Part shown: in pieces, positions 29,771 to 39,433 of the stretch
How positions within the stretch are numbered: position 1 is the first letter of the stretch
Layout: each line of letters opens with the position of its first letter
Origin: an uncultured Bacteroides sp.
GTDB taxonomy: Bacteria > Bacteroidota > Bacteroidia > Cytophagales > Cyclobacteriaceae
Assembly: GCA_902168185.1 (NCBI GenBank)
Contig: CABHOV010000042.1
Location: 49,405-113,404, forward strand
DNA: 64,000 nucleotides
Reading direction: 5' to 3'
Made by a program: the position numbers and the translations under genes
The notes under the pieces: model-generated
Databases searched by the model: none
What the model was told of the DNA's origin: nothing
Seen by the model: the letters and a program-made list of their open reading frames with translations, nothing else

Positions 29771-30337
29771 ATGACAGAAGCCGAGATACAACACGAGTAC
29801 GCAATCCTGGAGCGGGCGAAGCGGAATCCCAACGCCTTCGGAGAGCTTTATGAAAAATACTTCGACCGCATTTTTAACTTTATATATCGCCAAACCGATG
29901 ATGAAGAGTTAACGGATGATCTTTGTTCGCAAACCTTTCTCAGTGCTTTAAAGAATATAGGCCGTTATGAATTTAGGGGCGTACCGTTTTCGGCATGGCT
30001 ATATAAGATTGCGAGCAACGAAGTAAATAAATATTACCGCAAAAAGAAGAGTGACAAAGTATTCAGTATTGAAGAAATACGGGTACGGGAATTGTTCGAA
30101 CAGGAGAATGAGGGTTGGGACGAAGAGGTACTGGAAAAATTACTCGAGTATTTTAAGGAATTGCCAACGGACATGCTACAGGTATTGGAATTGCGTTTTT
30201 TCGAAGACAAGGATTTTAAAGAGATCGCTTTTATCCTGGACATTACAGAGAGTGGAGCGAAGATGCGTACATACCGGGCATTAGACAGATTACGAAAAAA
30301 TTTTAACCTACGGATCAAGTACGATGTCAAGGAATGA
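29771..30337 (+). CDS. ECF-type RNA polymerase sigma factor
   Basis: A protein of about 188 aa from the ATG at 29771; a TTG 9 nt upstream is less likely. Sigma-70 region 2 (NAFGELYEKYFDRIFNFIYR... FLSALKNIGRYEFRGVPFSAW LYKIASNEV) and region 4 (LPTDMLQVLELRFFEDKDFK, EIAFILDITESGAKMRTYRA) are complete. It redirects RNA polymerase to a small regulon. The next gene overlaps it by 14 nt and encodes a small membrane protein that may be its partner. Confidence 0.9.
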   Translation: MTEAEIQHEYAILERAKRNPNAFGELYEKYFDRIFNFIYRQTDDEELTDDLCSQTFLSALKNIGRYEFRGVPFSAWLYKIASNEVNKYYRKKKSDKVFSIEEIRVRELFEQENEGWDEEVLEKLLEYFKELPTDMLQVLELRFFEDKDFKEIAFILDITESGAKMRTYRALDRLRKNFNLRIKYDVKE

Positions 30338-30638
30338 AATACGATTGAGGCGTACGATAAGTCCCGGGCAGATAGCACGGCACCGGAACTATAAAAAACT
30401 CATGGCCCGGCATTCGCGTTACATTAAAATGAAACGCTCCGTCATTGCATTGGTATATGTACTTATACTGGTGTTAATGATCTTGCTATATATGCTGGTG
30501 AAGCGCTCTGAAACACAAAAGCAAATGAAGAACGGTAATGCCAGAACGTTACTTGAAACAGGAAGTGATACCGTGGCAACCAATTCTGTTTCCTATACTG
30601 ATGAGATTGCTCACAAAAATAAAAAAGTCATAGAGTAG
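30324..30638 (+). CDS. small membrane protein coupled to the sigma factor
   Basis: A 104-aa protein, very basic at the N-terminus (MSRNEIRLRRTISPGQIARH), with one membrane helix (VIALVYVLILVLMILLYMLV) and a polar outside tail. It overlaps the sigma gene by 14 nt, so translation is coupled. Position and topology (basic cytoplasmic part, one helix) would suit an anti-sigma partner, but no zinc-binding or known anti-sigma motif is seen, so that role is a guess. Confidence 0.7.
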   Translation: MSRNEIRLRRTISPGQIARHRNYKKLMARHSRYIKMKRSVIALVYVLILVLMILLYMLVKRSETQKQMKNGNARTLLETGSDTVATNSVSYTDEIAHKNKKVIE

Positions 30639-30660
30639 CGATCGCTGCTCTATGACTTTT
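30623..30660. terminator. bidirectional terminator
   Basis: AAAAGTCATAGAG (30623-30635) and CTCTATGACTTTT (30648-30660) are exact complements, with an inner AGCG/CGCT. A-runs and T-runs flank both sides, so it serves the sigma operon and the convergent beta-barrel gene. It includes the stop codon of the plus gene. Confidence 0.85.
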
Positions 30661-30666
30661 CTGACA

Positions 30667-31317
30667 TTAAAATCTTCCGAACTTCAATGTCACGTTGTAC
30701 GACAGATCACTCAGATCACTATCCGACAATCCTTTTCCTTCACTTCCAAATGCTGCACGATAACTAACCCCCGGGCTGAAGCGCATCCATTTGAAGAGAT
30801 TTACTTCCGCCTGAATACCGGGTTCTACTACCGTAAACCAATTTGTATCATGCGATTCATCATCCCAGTCATGATCAAAATCATCGTCCCAATCATCATC
30901 ATCCCAATCATGACGATCATACTGAAGTGTGAAACCCGCTCCGGAGAAAAGATGGAATGCAACGTGAAAAGTTTTATTCGATCCAAGTATATATTCCGAT
31001 ACCAAACCAAATTGTCCATACTGATACGTTAAATCACGATCGGCTACAGCCCTGAACTCAACCGGTACAGGAATATCATTTGTAGAAGCAGCCCCACCGA
31101 GTCCTATCATAAACTTTTGATTTATATATACTCCACCGTATACTCCCGCGAGGTTTGCATACTTGCCGCGAATGGTAGTAAACTGATTTGTAATAGCGCC
31201 ATAGCCGCCTACGCGGCCATTACCGTTGCCTTTAAAAACGGTTTGTATATCCTGTGCATGCGTAAAACTTGCAAAGAACAACAACACCATTGTCATACTT
31301 GTAAGGTTCTTTTTCAT
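30667..31317 (-). CDS. outer-membrane beta-barrel protein with Asp/Trp-rich loop
   Basis: Start 31317 gives the signal peptide MKKNLTSMTMVLLFFASFTHAQ; the longer reading frame upstream lacks one. The mature 195 aa alternate amphipathic strands (YANLAGVYGGVYINQKFMIGL, YQYGQFGLVSEYILG, FHVAFHLFSGAGFTLQYDR) and end in NVTLKFGRF, a barrel-type aromatic terminus. Between two strands lies a very acidic insert built of DW/DD/HD units (starting HDWDDDDWDDDFDHD), an unusual surface loop that could bind divalent metal. Function unknown. Confidence 0.75.
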   Translation of the reverse strand: MKKNLTSMTMVLLFFASFTHAQDIQTVFKGNGNGRVGGYGAITNQFTTIRGKYANLAGVYGGVYINQKFMIGLGGAASTNDIPVPVEFRAVADRDLTYQYGQFGLVSEYILGSNKTFHVAFHLFSGAGFTLQYDRHDWDDDDWDDDFDHDWDDESHDTNWFTVVEPGIQAEVNLFKWMRFSPGVSYRAAFGSEGKGLSDSDLSDLSYNVTLKFGRF

Positions 31318-31518
31318 AATCATTTTGCGTTTAATGCTCTTATGACAATGCAGATAATCTTTACCCCCATGCCCCCTTAAAAATATTTTTTTCAATGTTG
31401 ATCCATTTAAAAATCCGTATTGACCGACATTCTCCATTGTAATCCGGTCATGTAGGGATTACCAACATCCTTCCCTATTCATAATCAAAAAGCTAACTTG
31501 AAGAAAACTTGAACACTT

Positions 31519-33108
31519 ATGCAGAGAGCACTCTTTATCATCTTTACATTCTTTACTATACATGTCCATGCACAGAATTTAAAATCCGGTGGGGTATTAA
31601 AACCGGAGCAGGCATTGATGGACATTCGTCATTATACTATTGCACTGGATGTAGATCCTGAACAACGAAGCATCGATGGCTATACCGAGATCAGTCTCAT
31701 TACATCTCAGGCCACCAATGTCCTATTATTTGACCTGGTACATTTACTTACGGTGAAAAAAGTATGGGTGAATAAAAAAGAGCAGCCCTTTACACAAGCC
31801 GAAGATTTAATTCGCATCACTCCTGCATCCGCTGTTGCTGCAGGAAAAGTGACCGTAAAAATTCAATATGGCGGGAAGCCTGGCATTGCTGAACGCGCTC
31901 CCTGGATCGGTGGTTTTCAATGGGCTAAAGATTCGCTTGGTAATCCGTGGGTTGCTATTACGTGCCAGAGTGAAGGTGCGAAGATATACTATCCTTGCAA
32001 AGACCATCCCAGCGATGAACCGAACGAAGGTGCTGATCTGATCATTACTGTACCGAAAGGACTATATGTAGCCGGGCCAGGTTTATTAAAAAAGGTTTCC
32101 ACGAAGGGATCTAAAAGCACATACCATTGGAAAACGAATTATACCATCAACAATTATAGTATCGTCTTCAATATAGGAAAGTATACGGTAGCATCCCGTG
32201 AGTACACTACTATAAATGGAAACAAAGTACCGATGCAGTTCTATGTATTGGAAGAACACGCGCATCGTGCCAAGCATCTGCTTGATATTTTTGAACAGAG
32301 CGTTCGTGTACAGGAAAAATACTTCGGTGAATATCCATGGGTGAAGGAGAAACTGGCGATCTGTGAAACACCGCATTTAGGAATGGAACATCAGACGCTG
32401 AACGCGTATGGAAATAAATTCAGGTATGCGAAAGTTGGCGGAAAAGATTTCGATTGGTTGCTACATCATGAACTGGGCCATGAGTGGTGGGGTAATAAGG
32501 TTACAGGTATTGACTGGGCCGATATGTGGATACAGGAAGGTATCTGCACATTCGGAGATCATTTATATACCCGTGAACTGGAAGGAGAAGAAGCGTATAA
32601 GAAGCGCATGCAGCAAACCGCACGCAGCACGCAAAATCAAAAAGCCGTTGTACAAGGAAATAACCTGGATACCGATGTAGTATACCATGGAGACATCTAT
32701 GGTAAAGGGGCATTCTTCATGCACACCATCCGGTATGTAATCGGAGACAGTATATTCTTCCCTACCTTAAAAAAATTGGCTACCGATCCACAGTATACGT
32801 ATAACAATCTAGTAAGCACTGCAAATGTAGAACAACTCTTCAGCAAATCTTCAGGCCAAGATCTCAAACCATTATTTGACCTATATCTATATACAACGGA
32901 TAAACTCGAGGTGCTTGTTAAACAAACAGCCGACAATAAATATAAAATCCAGCTATTAAATTTTAATGCACCCTTACCACTCGAAGTAAAGACAGATGCT
33001 GGCACAAAACGAATCACACTGAATAAAGAAGGAATAATTCTGAATAGTACTTCGGTACCTGTAATCGATCCGGATGTATATTATTTAAAACGCGTGATTT
33101 ACGAATAG
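31519..33108 (+). CDS. M1-family metallopeptidase
   Basis: A 529-aa exported aminopeptidase. MQRALFIIFTFFTIHVHAQ is the signal peptide. The zinc site is H317-E318-x-x-H321 (LLHHELGHEWWGNKV) with third ligand E340 in MWIQEGICTF. The substrate-recognition motif appears as GMEHQ (288-292) in place of GMEN. It lacks the large C-terminal ARM domain of long M1 enzymes and matches the short Bacteroidota form. It probably trims peptides in the periplasm or outside the cell. Confidence 0.92.
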   Translation: MQRALFIIFTFFTIHVHAQNLKSGGVLKPEQALMDIRHYTIALDVDPEQRSIDGYTEISLITSQATNVLLFDLVHLLTVKKVWVNKKEQPFTQAEDLIRITPASAVAAGKVTVKIQYGGKPGIAERAPWIGGFQWAKDSLGNPWVAITCQSEGAKIYYPCKDHPSDEPNEGADLIITVPKGLYVAGPGLLKKVSTKGSKSTYHWKTNYTINNYSIVFNIGKYTVASREYTTINGNKVPMQFYVLEEHAHRAKHLLDIFEQSVRVQEKYFGEYPWVKEKLAICETPHLGMEHQTLNAYGNKFRYAKVGGKDFDWLLHHELGHEWWGNKVTGIDWADMWIQEGICTFGDHLYTRELEGEEAYKKRMQQTARSTQNQKAVVQGNNLDTDVVYHGDIYGKGAFFMHTIRYVIGDSIFFPTLKKLATDPQYTYNNLVSTANVEQLFSKSSGQDLKPLFDLYLYTTDKLEVLVKQTADNKYKIQLLNFNAPLPLEVKTDAGTKRITLNKEGIILNSTSVPVIDPDVYYLKRVIYE

Positions 33109-33146
33109 GAGATTTATATATGTAACCGCCACAAAACACCCTGGCT

Positions 33147-34871
33147 ATGAGAGAAGACATCAACATCAATTCGTCCGGAGCAGATCAAAATACATTTGAC
33201 GCGATCGTGATTGGTTCTGGAATTTCCGGAGGATGGGCAGCCAAGGAACTATGCGAGCATGGATTGAAAACATTGGTACTTGAACGCGGGCGAAATATAG
33301 TACACAACAAAGATTATCCTACAGCGACAAGAAATCCGTGGGAGTTTACGCATCGCGGACGTGTAACGCAGGAGTATCGCCAGAACAATCCATTGATCAG
33401 TAAGGCTGCAGGCTTTGGAGAAGATACCGCACATTTCTTTATACAAGATAAAGATCATCCCTATATACAAGAGAAACCTTTCGATTGGATTCGCGGATAC
33501 CAGGTGGGCGGTAAATCTATTATCTGGGGGCGTGCTTGCCAGCGGTGGAGTCAACATGAATTTACTGCTCCTGCTAAATTTGGATATGGCATTGCGTGGC
33601 CTATCGGGTATACAGATATAGCACCCTGGTACTCACACGTTGAAAAATTTATTGGCGTATGCGGTAATTCTGATGGTATAGAAGCGATGCCTGATGGAGA
33701 GTTTCTTCCGCCTTTCGATTTGAATTGTGTTGAATCTCATGTTCAGCAAAAAATAAAGCAGCATTATCCTGATCGCTTTTTAGTGCAGGCGCGTTGGGCA
33801 CACATTACTCAGCCACAGCCCATTCATCTTGAGCAAGGGCGCGGAAAATGTCAGGCACGAAACCTGTGCATGCGAGGTTGTCCTTTCGGAGGATACTTCA
33901 GTTCTGTCTCATCAACATTACCGTGGGCGCAGAATACGGGCAACTTAACAATACAACCAGATGCTGTCGTGCATTCTATACTATATGACGAGCACAAAGG
34001 TAAAGCACACGGTGTGCGCGTGATCGATGCCCATACACACAAAGCAACCGAGTACTTCGCGAAGATCATTTTCGTAAATGCCTCGGCACTCAATACAAAT
34101 CTTATTTTACTAAACTCAACTTCCAATCGATTTCCTGCCGGGTTGGGCAACGACAATGGCCTTCTTGGTAAATATATAGCCTTCCATAACTATCGTGCAT
34201 CCGTAAGTGCTGCCATCGATGGGTTTGATGATCAATATTACTATGGTCGCAACCCGACTGAACCCATCCTGGCAAACTATAGGAATCTCGGCAAGCAAGA
34301 CACTGATTATATAGGAGGATTTACAACGTTTATGGGCGCATACCGCACGCGTGGTAAAATGGATGTAACGGAGGCGGCCTGTGGAGTAGATCTAAAAGAA
34401 GCCGTGGCATCGCCCGGTGACTGGCGCACCTATATGTATATGCAGGGTGAAACCATCCCCAAAGAAAAAAATCATGTACACCTTAGTAAAACTGAAAAAG
34501 ATCAATGGGGCATTCCGTTACTCGTTACCTCTGTAGACTATGACGACAATGATGAGAAAATGATAAAAGATTTTCTCACTCAAAGTTCGGAGATGCTTGA
34601 AAAATCGGGATGTACAAAAATAGATCAGTATGACACGAAACAGGCACCGGGACTTGATATACACGAGATGGGTGGTTGCCGCATGGGGCACGACCCGAAG
34701 ACTTCGCTATTGAATAAGTGGAATCAGTTACACGCATGTTCAAATGTATTTGTAACCGATGGCGCGTGTATGACAAGTACAGGTAATCAAAGTCCATCTA
34801 TACTCTATATGGCCTTAACAGCACGCGCAGTAAAGTATGCAGTAGAGGAGCTGAAGAAGCGGAATTTATAG
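33147..34871 (+). CDS. GMC-family FAD-dependent oxidoreductase
   Basis: A 574-aa flavoprotein. FAD-binding Rossmann motif VIGSGISGGWAAKELCEHG at residues 21-39, ending in LERG, is followed by a GMC substrate domain and a C-terminal block with DIHEMGGCRMG and VFVTDGACMTSTGNQSPSIL, typical of the gluconate/2-keto-sugar dehydrogenase branch. A Cys cluster (KCQARNLCMRGCPFGGY) near residue 240 suggests an extra cofactor or fold-stabilising site as in that branch. It oxidises a sugar or alcohol; the natural substrate is unknown. It starts 38 nt after the M1 peptidase. Confidence 0.9.
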   Translation: MREDININSSGADQNTFDAIVIGSGISGGWAAKELCEHGLKTLVLERGRNIVHNKDYPTATRNPWEFTHRGRVTQEYRQNNPLISKAAGFGEDTAHFFIQDKDHPYIQEKPFDWIRGYQVGGKSIIWGRACQRWSQHEFTAPAKFGYGIAWPIGYTDIAPWYSHVEKFIGVCGNSDGIEAMPDGEFLPPFDLNCVESHVQQKIKQHYPDRFLVQARWAHITQPQPIHLEQGRGKCQARNLCMRGCPFGGYFSSVSSTLPWAQNTGNLTIQPDAVVHSILYDEHKGKAHGVRVIDAHTHKATEYFAKIIFVNASALNTNLILLNSTSNRFPAGLGNDNGLLGKYIAFHNYRASVSAAIDGFDDQYYYGRNPTEPILANYRNLGKQDTDYIGGFTTFMGAYRTRGKMDVTEAACGVDLKEAVASPGDWRTYMYMQGETIPKEKNHVHLSKTEKDQWGIPLLVTSVDYDDNDEKMIKDFLTQSSEMLEKSGCTKIDQYDTKQAPGLDIHEMGGCRMGHDPKTSLLNKWNQLHACSNVFVTDGACMTSTGNQSPSILYMALTARAVKYAVEELKKRNL

Positions 34872-34938
34872 CATGTCGTATTTGTACAATTAATCCGGGC
34901 AGCACGACTATACTTTAGGATCTTAAAACATTACAGCC

Positions 34939-35283
34939 ATGATAGATCTTGAGACAGCACGAAAGCTTGCATTATCACTTCCTGAAACCGAGGAGCATGA
35001 TCATTGGGGACGTCCCTCCTTTCGTATAAAGAAAAAAATATTTCTTACGCTATGGCCTGTCGAGAAACGCGCTGTTGTGAAGCTGGCGCTTGTGGATCAG
35101 TCTGTATTTTGTGACTACAATGCAAATGTGTTTTATCCGGTTAAAGGCGCATGGGGCAAACAAGGCTGGACCTGTATCGAACTATCAAAAGTAAGAAAGT
35201 CGATGTTTATCGATGCCCTGAATTTATCCTGGAAACAGAGTGCCCCGAAGAAAATGAAGGAAAGTATATTTCCGAATGAATAA
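34939..35283 (+). CDS. MmcQ/YjbR-family protein
   Basis: A 114-aa cytoplasmic protein. ARKLALSLPETEEHDHWGRP, KKIFLTLWPVEKRAVVKLA and a C-terminal WKQSAPKK segment match the YjbR/CyaY-like fold family. Some members are called DNA-binding, but no function is firmly known. It stands alone between larger metabolic genes. Confidence 0.85.
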   Translation: MIDLETARKLALSLPETEEHDHWGRPSFRIKKKIFLTLWPVEKRAVVKLALVDQSVFCDYNANVFYPVKGAWGKQGWTCIELSKVRKSMFIDALNLSWKQSAPKKMKESIFPNE

Positions 35284-35403
35284 CGCAGATCATATATACT
35301 CTATATCCCGGCCGTGACACAAACTGCACTACACCGCTCCTCACTCGGTAGCTTGGCGTGATGATTACTTTGCCTATCTTCGTTTTCAACAACGAAACAA
35401 AGT

Positions 35404-36759
35404 ATGTCAATCATCAAAAAAATAAAATCAACCATAGGTTTATTACAACAGCTTGACCTTGATAAAATCGGAAAGCTTTCTGAAAAGGTTGACCTGAATA
35501 AAATGGTCGGCCTTGTTAGTAGTATGAAAGGTGAAGACCTTCAGAAACTAATGAAGTTTATGGAAGGCGGAAAAAAGAAACATGAGTTCCCGGAAATAGA
35601 TGGAGACTTTTACGATCTGCATCAATGGCTTTCACCGGAAGAGCGCGCTATACAATTAAAGGTGCGGGAGTTTATGCAAGTGCATATCAAACCCATTGCC
35701 AATGAGTATTGGCTGAAGGATGAATTTCCTCATCACATTATACCGGAGATGGCCAAGCTTAACATCTGCGGACTTACGTATCAAGGCTACGGTTGTCCGG
35801 GTATGTCAAGTCTATTAGAAGGCTTTCTGGCGATGGAGATGGCGCGGGTGGATTGTTCAACATCAACATTTTTTGGCGTGCAGAGTGGACTTGCCATGGG
35901 CTCTATATACTATTGCGGAAGCGAAGAACAAAAACAGCAATGGCTTCCACGCATGCAGAAGATGGAATTGATCGGGGCGTTTGGATTAACAGAACCGGAA
36001 GTAGGATCCGCTGCCGCTGGAGGATTGACGTGTACGTGCGAGCGTGTAGGCGATACGTGGGTTTTGAATGGCCAGAAGAAATGGATCGGTAACGCGACCT
36101 TTGCAGACCTCGTAGTGATCTGGGCGCGAGATATAGCCGACAATTCTGTGAAAGGATTTATAGTTGAAAAAGGTACGAAAGGATTTCAGGCAGACAAGAT
36201 CAAGGGCAAGATGGCGCTTCGCATTGTGCAAAATGCGTTGATTACACTTACCAATTGTGAGGTACATGAAAGCAATCGCCTGCAACAGGCAAATTCATTT
36301 AAAGACACGGCACAAGTTCTTCGCATGACGCGGGCAGGTGTTGCTTGGCAAGCGGTAGGATGTGCCCGTGGTGCTTATGAAAGTGCATTGCGCTATACGA
36401 ACGAACGCAAACAGTTTGGCCGCACCATCAGCAGCTTTCAAATGGTACAAGACCTGCTCGTTGAAATGTTAAGCAACCTGACGGCGATGCAAACTATGGT
36501 CTGCAGACTTTCACAATTACAGGATGTTGGTAAACTTACTGATGAACAAGCCTCGCTCGCCAAAGTATTTTGTTCACTGCATACACGAGATATAGTGAGC
36601 CACGCACGTGAGCTATTTGGCGGCAATGGAATTCTGATTGAATATGACATCGCCCGCTTCGTGGCGGATGCCGAAGCTATATATTCGTATGAAGGCACCA
36701 AAGAGATCAACACGCTGATTGTCGGACGCGCAATCACCGGACAGAGCGCTTTTGTATGA
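35404..36759 (+). CDS. acyl-CoA dehydrogenase, glutaryl-CoA dehydrogenase-like
   Basis: A 451-aa FAD enzyme. The N, middle and C domains are complete: GAFGLTEPEVGSAAAGG and QKKWIGNATFADL for FAD/substrate binding, ALRYTNERKQFGRTISSFQM, and the catalytic glutamate in YSYEGTKEINTLIVGRAITG. The sequence is nearest the glutaryl-CoA dehydrogenase branch. About 60 extra N-terminal residues rich in Lys and Leu (KIKSTIGLLQQLDLDKIGKL...) precede the usual start at DFYDLHQWLSPEERAI; they look helical and are not part of the known fold. Confidence 0.9.
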   Translation: MSIIKKIKSTIGLLQQLDLDKIGKLSEKVDLNKMVGLVSSMKGEDLQKLMKFMEGGKKKHEFPEIDGDFYDLHQWLSPEERAIQLKVREFMQVHIKPIANEYWLKDEFPHHIIPEMAKLNICGLTYQGYGCPGMSSLLEGFLAMEMARVDCSTSTFFGVQSGLAMGSIYYCGSEEQKQQWLPRMQKMELIGAFGLTEPEVGSAAAGGLTCTCERVGDTWVLNGQKKWIGNATFADLVVIWARDIADNSVKGFIVEKGTKGFQADKIKGKMALRIVQNALITLTNCEVHESNRLQQANSFKDTAQVLRMTRAGVAWQAVGCARGAYESALRYTNERKQFGRTISSFQMVQDLLVEMLSNLTAMQTMVCRLSQLQDVGKLTDEQASLAKVFCSLHTRDIVSHARELFGGNGILIEYDIARFVADAEAIYSYEGTKEINTLIVGRAITGQSAFV

Positions 36760-36809
36760 TGAGTATATATTCGCTTAAACAATGTTTTTAACCAACCCCT
36801 ATATATTTT

Positions 36810-37238
36810 ATGAATACAACCTTAATGTTAATGATGTGCTTCTTTGGCTTTGCAGCCTGGGCACAAACTTCTGATGAGAAAGATATAGCCACTGCCGTTG
36901 AGTTTCTGCGCAAAGCGATGATCGATGGCGACCGGGCATCTCTGGAAAAGATCACGGCCCCTGAATTAAGTTATGGACATTCCAATGGTAAGCTTGAAGA
37001 CAAGAGTGCCTTTGTAGACGCCTTCGTAAGTGGAAAATCAGATTTTGTAACCATTACGCTTACGGATCAAACGATCAGGATCATTGGCACAACGGCACTT
37101 GTTCGCCATACGCTGGCAGGAGAAACGAACGACAGCGGCAAGCCCGGTTCGGTAAAACTCGGTGTACTGCTGGTATGGCAAAAACAAAATGGCGAGTGGA
37201 AATTAATCGGCAGACAAGCCTATAAATTACCACAATAA
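36810..37238 (+). CDS. exported NTF2-like / DUF4440 protein
   Basis: A 142-aa protein. The signal peptide MNTTLMLMMCFFGFAAWAQ is followed by a SnoaL/NTF2-type domain (DIATAVEFLRKAMIDGDRAS, LSYGHSNGKLEDKSAFVDAF, LVWQKQNGEWKLIGRQAYKL). Such domains bind small molecules; activity unknown. It lies 29 nt before the sugar isomerase-like gene, and the two are probably co-transcribed. Confidence 0.88.
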   Translation: MNTTLMLMMCFFGFAAWAQTSDEKDIATAVEFLRKAMIDGDRASLEKITAPELSYGHSNGKLEDKSAFVDAFVSGKSDFVTITLTDQTIRIIGTTALVRHTLAGETNDSGKPGSVKLGVLLVWQKQNGEWKLIGRQAYKLPQ

Positions 37239-37267
37239 AACTCGTAATCAGATATACCCATCCCTCC

Positions 37268-38155
37268 ATGACAACCCGAAGAAAATTTATACAATACGCA
37301 GCTGCACTGGCAACAGCTGCGGTTGTAGCCCCTTCATTTTTACTCAGGCCCAAGTATAAACTGGGTCTTCAACTCTTTACACTTCGTGAACCCATGGCCA
37401 AAGATCTGCGCGGCACGCTGAAAAAGATAGCAGCGCTGGGTTATGAAGAAGTCGAAACATATGGTTTTAACTATGGAGATAATAAATACTATTGGGGACT
37501 CGAACCTAAAGTTGCCAAACAGCTTTTGGACGATAGCAACCTGACGACTTCGACAGGGCATTATGATCTCAATAAATTTATGAATACTCCGGTAGAAGAT
37601 CTGAACCGTTACGTTGACCAATGCATTGAGGGGGCACATGCTTTAAAGCAAGAGTATATAACATGGCCCTGGCTCGATCCGGAATCAAGAACTATCGAAA
37701 AATTCAAAATTCTTTCAGAGAAGCTAAACCTCATTGGCGAAACTATAAAGAAAGCTAATCTCCAGCTTGCATATCATAATCATGATTTTGAATTTATTGA
37801 TCACCAAGGACAGATTGGATACAACATCATTTTACAGGAGACTGATCCTTCATTGGTAAAAATGCAAATGGATCTATACTGGGTTATGCATTCGTCTCCG
37901 TTAAAACCTCATGACTGGTTTAAAAAACATCCGGGACGTTTCGTTATGTGGCATATTAAAGACATGGATAAAGTGAATAGAAACCTGCATACCGAAGTAG
38001 GCAACGGCACTATTGACTTCAAGACTATATTTGCAGATGACTCGCTCGCAGGCTTACAGCACATCTTCGTTGAGCAAGGGAACAACCTGATGGCAGACCC
38101 TTTTCAAAGTGTAGCAAACAGCGCTGCGTATGTAAAGAAAGAGCTTTTAAAATAA
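37268..38155 (+). CDS. sugar phosphate isomerase/epimerase-like TIM-barrel protein
   Basis: A 295-aa protein. The N-terminus TTRRKFIQYAAALATAAVVA has a Tat-like RRKF motif, so it is probably exported folded. The remainder is an AP-endonuclease-2-type TIM barrel (KYKLGLQLFTLREPMAKDLR, LGYEEVETYGFNY, QLAYHNHDFEF, GRFVMWHIKDMD), with metal ligands expected at Glu and His positions in those strands. The usual role is aldose/ketose isomerisation. It is the last gene of this plus-strand run. Confidence 0.88.
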   Translation: MTTRRKFIQYAAALATAAVVAPSFLLRPKYKLGLQLFTLREPMAKDLRGTLKKIAALGYEEVETYGFNYGDNKYYWGLEPKVAKQLLDDSNLTTSTGHYDLNKFMNTPVEDLNRYVDQCIEGAHALKQEYITWPWLDPESRTIEKFKILSEKLNLIGETIKKANLQLAYHNHDFEFIDHQGQIGYNIILQETDPSLVKMQMDLYWVMHSSPLKPHDWFKKHPGRFVMWHIKDMDKVNRNLHTEVGNGTIDFKTIFADDSLAGLQHIFVEQGNNLMADPFQSVANSAAYVKKELLK

Positions 38156-38185
38156 TTTGATATTCAGAAGGGTATAGAGGATGAT

Positions 38186-39433
38186 CTATACCTTCTTCTG
38201 AGCATTTGTTTCTTTGATCAGTCTGACGGACATAAATCCAAGTACTCCTATCACGAGTATAATAGCAACCCAGATAACACGCTTGTCCTTGAAAAATGTG
38301 GGAGACTCTTCGACTTTGATTACTTCCAAAATGCGCTTTACATTCTGCACTTTCAATACTGCCGGCTGATATGAAATGCTATCCTTAAAAAAAGCGAGGT
38401 CATACGAAGGAGCCCGCAAGGCTTCATCACCAAATTGCATGGTATATGTATCGCCTTTCTTTAACCACGCCGCCAGGTAACGATTCAACTGGTATACCTT
38501 TATATCTGCTATCGCTAAAGAAGGATTATCGCGGTTCTCTACTACCAGCATCAGCTCCTCTGTTTTTAGCATCGGCAATTGAATAATAGAAGGATGCGCT
38601 GAGCTCACCTCAAATGAAGTTACCAGATCATAGAAGTCCTTCTTTCCTTTTTTCGTAGTTCGTGTCTGCCGTTGGTATACTTCAACGTTTCGCAAAAAAT
38701 ACGGTGTACCAGTCATCGTAAGTTCAAGTTTATCCAATAGCCGAAGCGTGTCATACCGAAGGTATATATAGCTCTTCTTTTCCTTTGCGCTATCCGCACT
38801 TACTAAACTTCGTGTGGGAACTTCCGTATAGGCACCACCGGATGTAAGCACATCGTAATATCCGGCCTTGAGTATATTTAAGGGGGCGTTTGTAGAATCA
38901 TTTATGCGTAGTTGATAATAGGCATAGTTACTCAGCGGAAAGTTTACGACTTTCATATCGGCAGCTTCACTGCTGTTATCTATAGATTGCAAATAAAATT
39001 GTTCTTTAATAACAAACCAGTTCTTCTGATCATCACTCCCGGAAAGTGTAGCTTCCTTCGTTACTTCTGCATTGCGGATCAGAAGATTTATATTATTGAT
39101 TGAAGTCTTATCGGGGTTTTGCAAAATCAATGTCGTACAGCAATTTGGCTGCTGCGTTTTTTCCACGATGGTATACGCCTTGAATTGTGCCTGCTGATAG
39201 GAAGGCTGCTCTTCCTGCAGCACATACGGCACTTCCTTTTTATTTGCATCATACAAGCGAATATTACTAAACTGCTGATTTGAATATGGTGCTATCTCTG
39301 GGGAGAGTAATATCCTGTAAAAGCCATCGGCCTCTACGTTGGGTAACGATGCTTCCGCACGAAATTGTTGCGCCTGCATACTGAAGTCGCCCAAACACAC
39401 TATACCAACAACTATACCTATATATCGTTTCAT
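38186..39433 (-). CDS. DUF3999 family protein
   Basis: A 415-aa membrane-anchored periplasmic protein: N-terminal signal (MKRYIGIVVGIVCLGDFSMQAQ), long beta-rich domain (FSNIRLYDANKKEVPYVLQE, LTLTGTPYFLRNVEVYQ type strands), and one C-terminal membrane helix (VIWVAIILVIGVLGFMSVRL). In many bacteria DUF3999 is encoded beside DUF2339, as here, where the reading frames overlap by 4 nt. Function unknown, envelope-related by location. Confidence 0.85.
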   Translation of the reverse strand: MKRYIGIVVGIVCLGDFSMQAQQFRAEASLPNVEADGFYRILLSPEIAPYSNQQFSNIRLYDANKKEVPYVLQEEQPSYQQAQFKAYTIVEKTQQPNCCTTLILQNPDKTSINNINLLIRNAEVTKEATLSGSDDQKNWFVIKEQFYLQSIDNSSEAADMKVVNFPLSNYAYYQLRINDSTNAPLNILKAGYYDVLTSGGAYTEVPTRSLVSADSAKEKKSYIYLRYDTLRLLDKLELTMTGTPYFLRNVEVYQRQTRTTKKGKKDFYDLVTSFEVSSAHPSIIQLPMLKTEELMLVVENRDNPSLAIADIKVYQLNRYLAAWLKKGDTYTMQFGDEALRAPSYDLAFFKDSISYQPAVLKVQNVKRILEVIKVEESPTFFKDKRVIWVAIILVIGVLGFMSVRLIKETNAQKKV

